From contig RFHX01000202.1 of the NCBI GenBank assembly GCA_003695725.1, positions 1 to 16,037 on the forward strand: 16,037 nucleotides of DNA, written 5' to 3'. The position numbers and the translations under genes were made by a program. This stretch comes from J061 sp003695725 [NCBI: Candidatus Schekmanbacteria bacterium] (lineage in GTDB: Bacteria; Schekmanbacteria; GWA2-38-11). Positions 14,898-16,037 of this stretch are shown piece after piece (position 1 is the stretch's first letter; the number at the start of each line of letters is the position of its first letter). The notes under the pieces are model-generated. The model did not search any database. It saw only the letters and a list, made by a program, of their open reading frames with translations, and was not told the origin of the DNA.

Positions 14898-16037
14898 ATG
14901 ATGAAAAAAACGAAGAGAGCCATATACTTAACTATCGTTTTTTCATTTCTTTTGATATTGATTTTTAATTCCTTATTCTACCTTTTAAAGCCTACGAATT
15001 TTTTGACCTTTTTCATTTTTAACTTACTATTCTTGTCATTGTTAGTTTCTCTTTCTATAAAAATGCTAAATCTCGCACTTTTCAATCCTCTAAGTCAACT
15101 CAGGGAAAAATTCAGTAAAGCTCCAGAAAAAAATGACAATAAAAGAACATCTTCCGATGAAGCCGTCACCAAAAACTTTGGACTTAAAGAATTTGAAAAT
15201 GAAATCAATTCTTACATTTCCTTTATCAAGAAAAAGTCGCGATTAGAGACAACAAATCAAATTGTTTCAACAATTTTAAGCAAATTAGATGAAATTGAGG
15301 GATACGACTTTAATCATGAGAAGGATTTAATTTCTATCTTTAATGAAAATTCAGAAAAAGCTATGAAGCTACTTGATGAAACTTTAGGAATAAGCAGTGA
15401 AGAGGTAAAAAAACTTTCTGAAGCGGCATCGATTGCGACACAAAGCCTTAAAACTTTAAGCGAAACAATTGATGGAATCAACAAAATTGCAAGCTCTTTT
15501 GAGGAAACAGAATTTTCTATATCGAGCTTGTACAAAAAAAATAGCGAAATCAAAGAATTGTTATCAGAAATTGAAGGTCAGATTAATTTTTCAGAACATC
15601 TTGCCCTAAATTCAGCTATTGAAGCGGCAAGGTTTGGTGAAAAAGGGCGCAGTTTTACTGTAATAAGTGGTGAAATAAAGAAACTTGCCAAAGAAATTTC
15701 CACAATAACAAAGACTATTACAAAGCAAATCGACGATACCGCTGAAGAAATTCAAAATGCAGTTGATAGACTGGACAATGGAAACAGAAAAGTTGAAAGA
15801 GGAATTTCTTTGGGAAATAACTCAGCAAAATCAATGCTAAAACTTGTTGATGTCATTGATTCAGCAAAAGATGTATCGTCGCAGATAAGCAAGAAGATTC
15901 AAATGTGTATGGCAACCTTTGAAAAAGGATATGACCTATCTGAATTCAACAGAAAATATCGTGAAAACATAAAAAAGATAAAAAATTCCCTTTCTGAAAT
16001 ACTCGATGAAAATAAACCTAAAGACCAAGAAAAAGAG
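14898..16037 (+). CDS. MCP-like signalling protein, 5' part (3' end outside window)
   Basis: The frame is open from ATG 14898 (or ATG 14901) to the window edge, giving 380 residues. Two transmembrane helices (about 7-30 and 35-60) are joined by only about five residues, so there is no periplasmic sensor. A short linker (NPLSQLREKF) vaguely like the start of HAMP leads into a long coiled coil. The hairpin tip reads LALNSAIEAARFGEKGRSF (235-253), close to the canonical MCP LALNAAIEAARAGExGRGF. The stretch before it is unusual (INFSEH instead of the usual QTNLLAL-type sequence). It may bind CheA-CheW weakly or serve a non-chemotactic role. It follows the HDOD gene by 16 bp with only a weak ribosome binding site. 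Confidence 0.8.
   Translation, partial: MMKKTKRAIYLTIVFSFLLILIFNSLFYLLKPTNFLTFFIFNLLFLSLLVSLSIKMLNLALFNPLSQLREKFSKAPEKNDNKRTSSDEAVTKNFGLKEFENEINSYISFIKKKSRLETTNQIVSTILSKLDEIEGYDFNHEKDLISIFNENSEKAMKLLDETLGISSEEVKKLSEAASIATQSLKTLSETIDGINKIASSFEETEFSISSLYKKNSEIKELLSEIEGQINFSEHLALNSAIEAARFGEKGRSFTVISGEIKKLAKEISTITKTITKQIDDTAEEIQNAVDRLDNGNRKVERGISLGNNSAKSMLKLVDVIDSAKDVSSQISKKIQMCMATFEKGYDLSEFNRKYRENIKKIKNSLSEILDENKPKDQEKE

Overview
The window is one strand-consistent flagellar biogenesis locus from an AT-rich bacterium. GC content looks well below 50% by eye; it was not computed. Every recognisable gene is on the + strand, with overlaps or gaps of a few bases and frequent AGGAGG-type ribosome binding sites. 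A Gram-negative, didermic host is suggested by a near-consensus sigma-54 promoter, a short FliN rather than the long FliY form, and a FlhF/FlhG pair. Deltaproteobacteria-like, Nitrospirota, Deferribacterota or related candidate phyla would all fit. The species cannot be named from this sequence.

Layout. Positions 1-2970 hold the end of a hook-assembly transcription unit: the 3' part of fliK (hook length control), flgD (hook cap) and flgE (hook protein). A GC-rich hairpin directly after flgE is a candidate terminator. Positions 2971-3388 are a non-coding control region with a well-formed sigma-54 (-24/-12) promoter at 3322-3338 and possible activator sites about 150-170 bp upstream of it. From 3389 a long unit runs to the window end: fliL, fliM, fliN, fliO, fliP, fliQ, fliR, flhB, flhA, flhF, flhG, an unnamed 59-aa membrane protein gene, fliA (sigma-28), an HDOD-domain gene, and a 5' fragment of a methyl-accepting chemotaxis protein-like gene.

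How the genes fit together. FliM and FliN form the C-ring switch, and FliL is the stator-associated membrane protein. FliO, P, Q, R, FlhB and FlhA make the flagellar type III export gate. FliK and FlgD act in hook assembly of FlgE, and FliK signals to FlhB to change substrate class. FlhF (SRP-type GTPase) and FlhG (MinD-type ATPase) set flagellar position and number. FliA would transcribe late genes such as flagellin. The HDOD and MCP-like genes suggest that a signalling function is co-transcribed with the motor.

Most of the region is conventional. The points most worth a second look are the 59-aa two-helix membrane protein translationally coupled to fliA, the NPTT replacement of the NPTH autocleavage motif in FlhB, a fliM extension that runs over a self-complementary fliN ribosome binding site, and the terminal MCP-like protein, which has no external sensor domain and a degenerate kinase-contact tip. 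I found no CRISPR array, insertion sequence, tRNA, rRNA or prophage.
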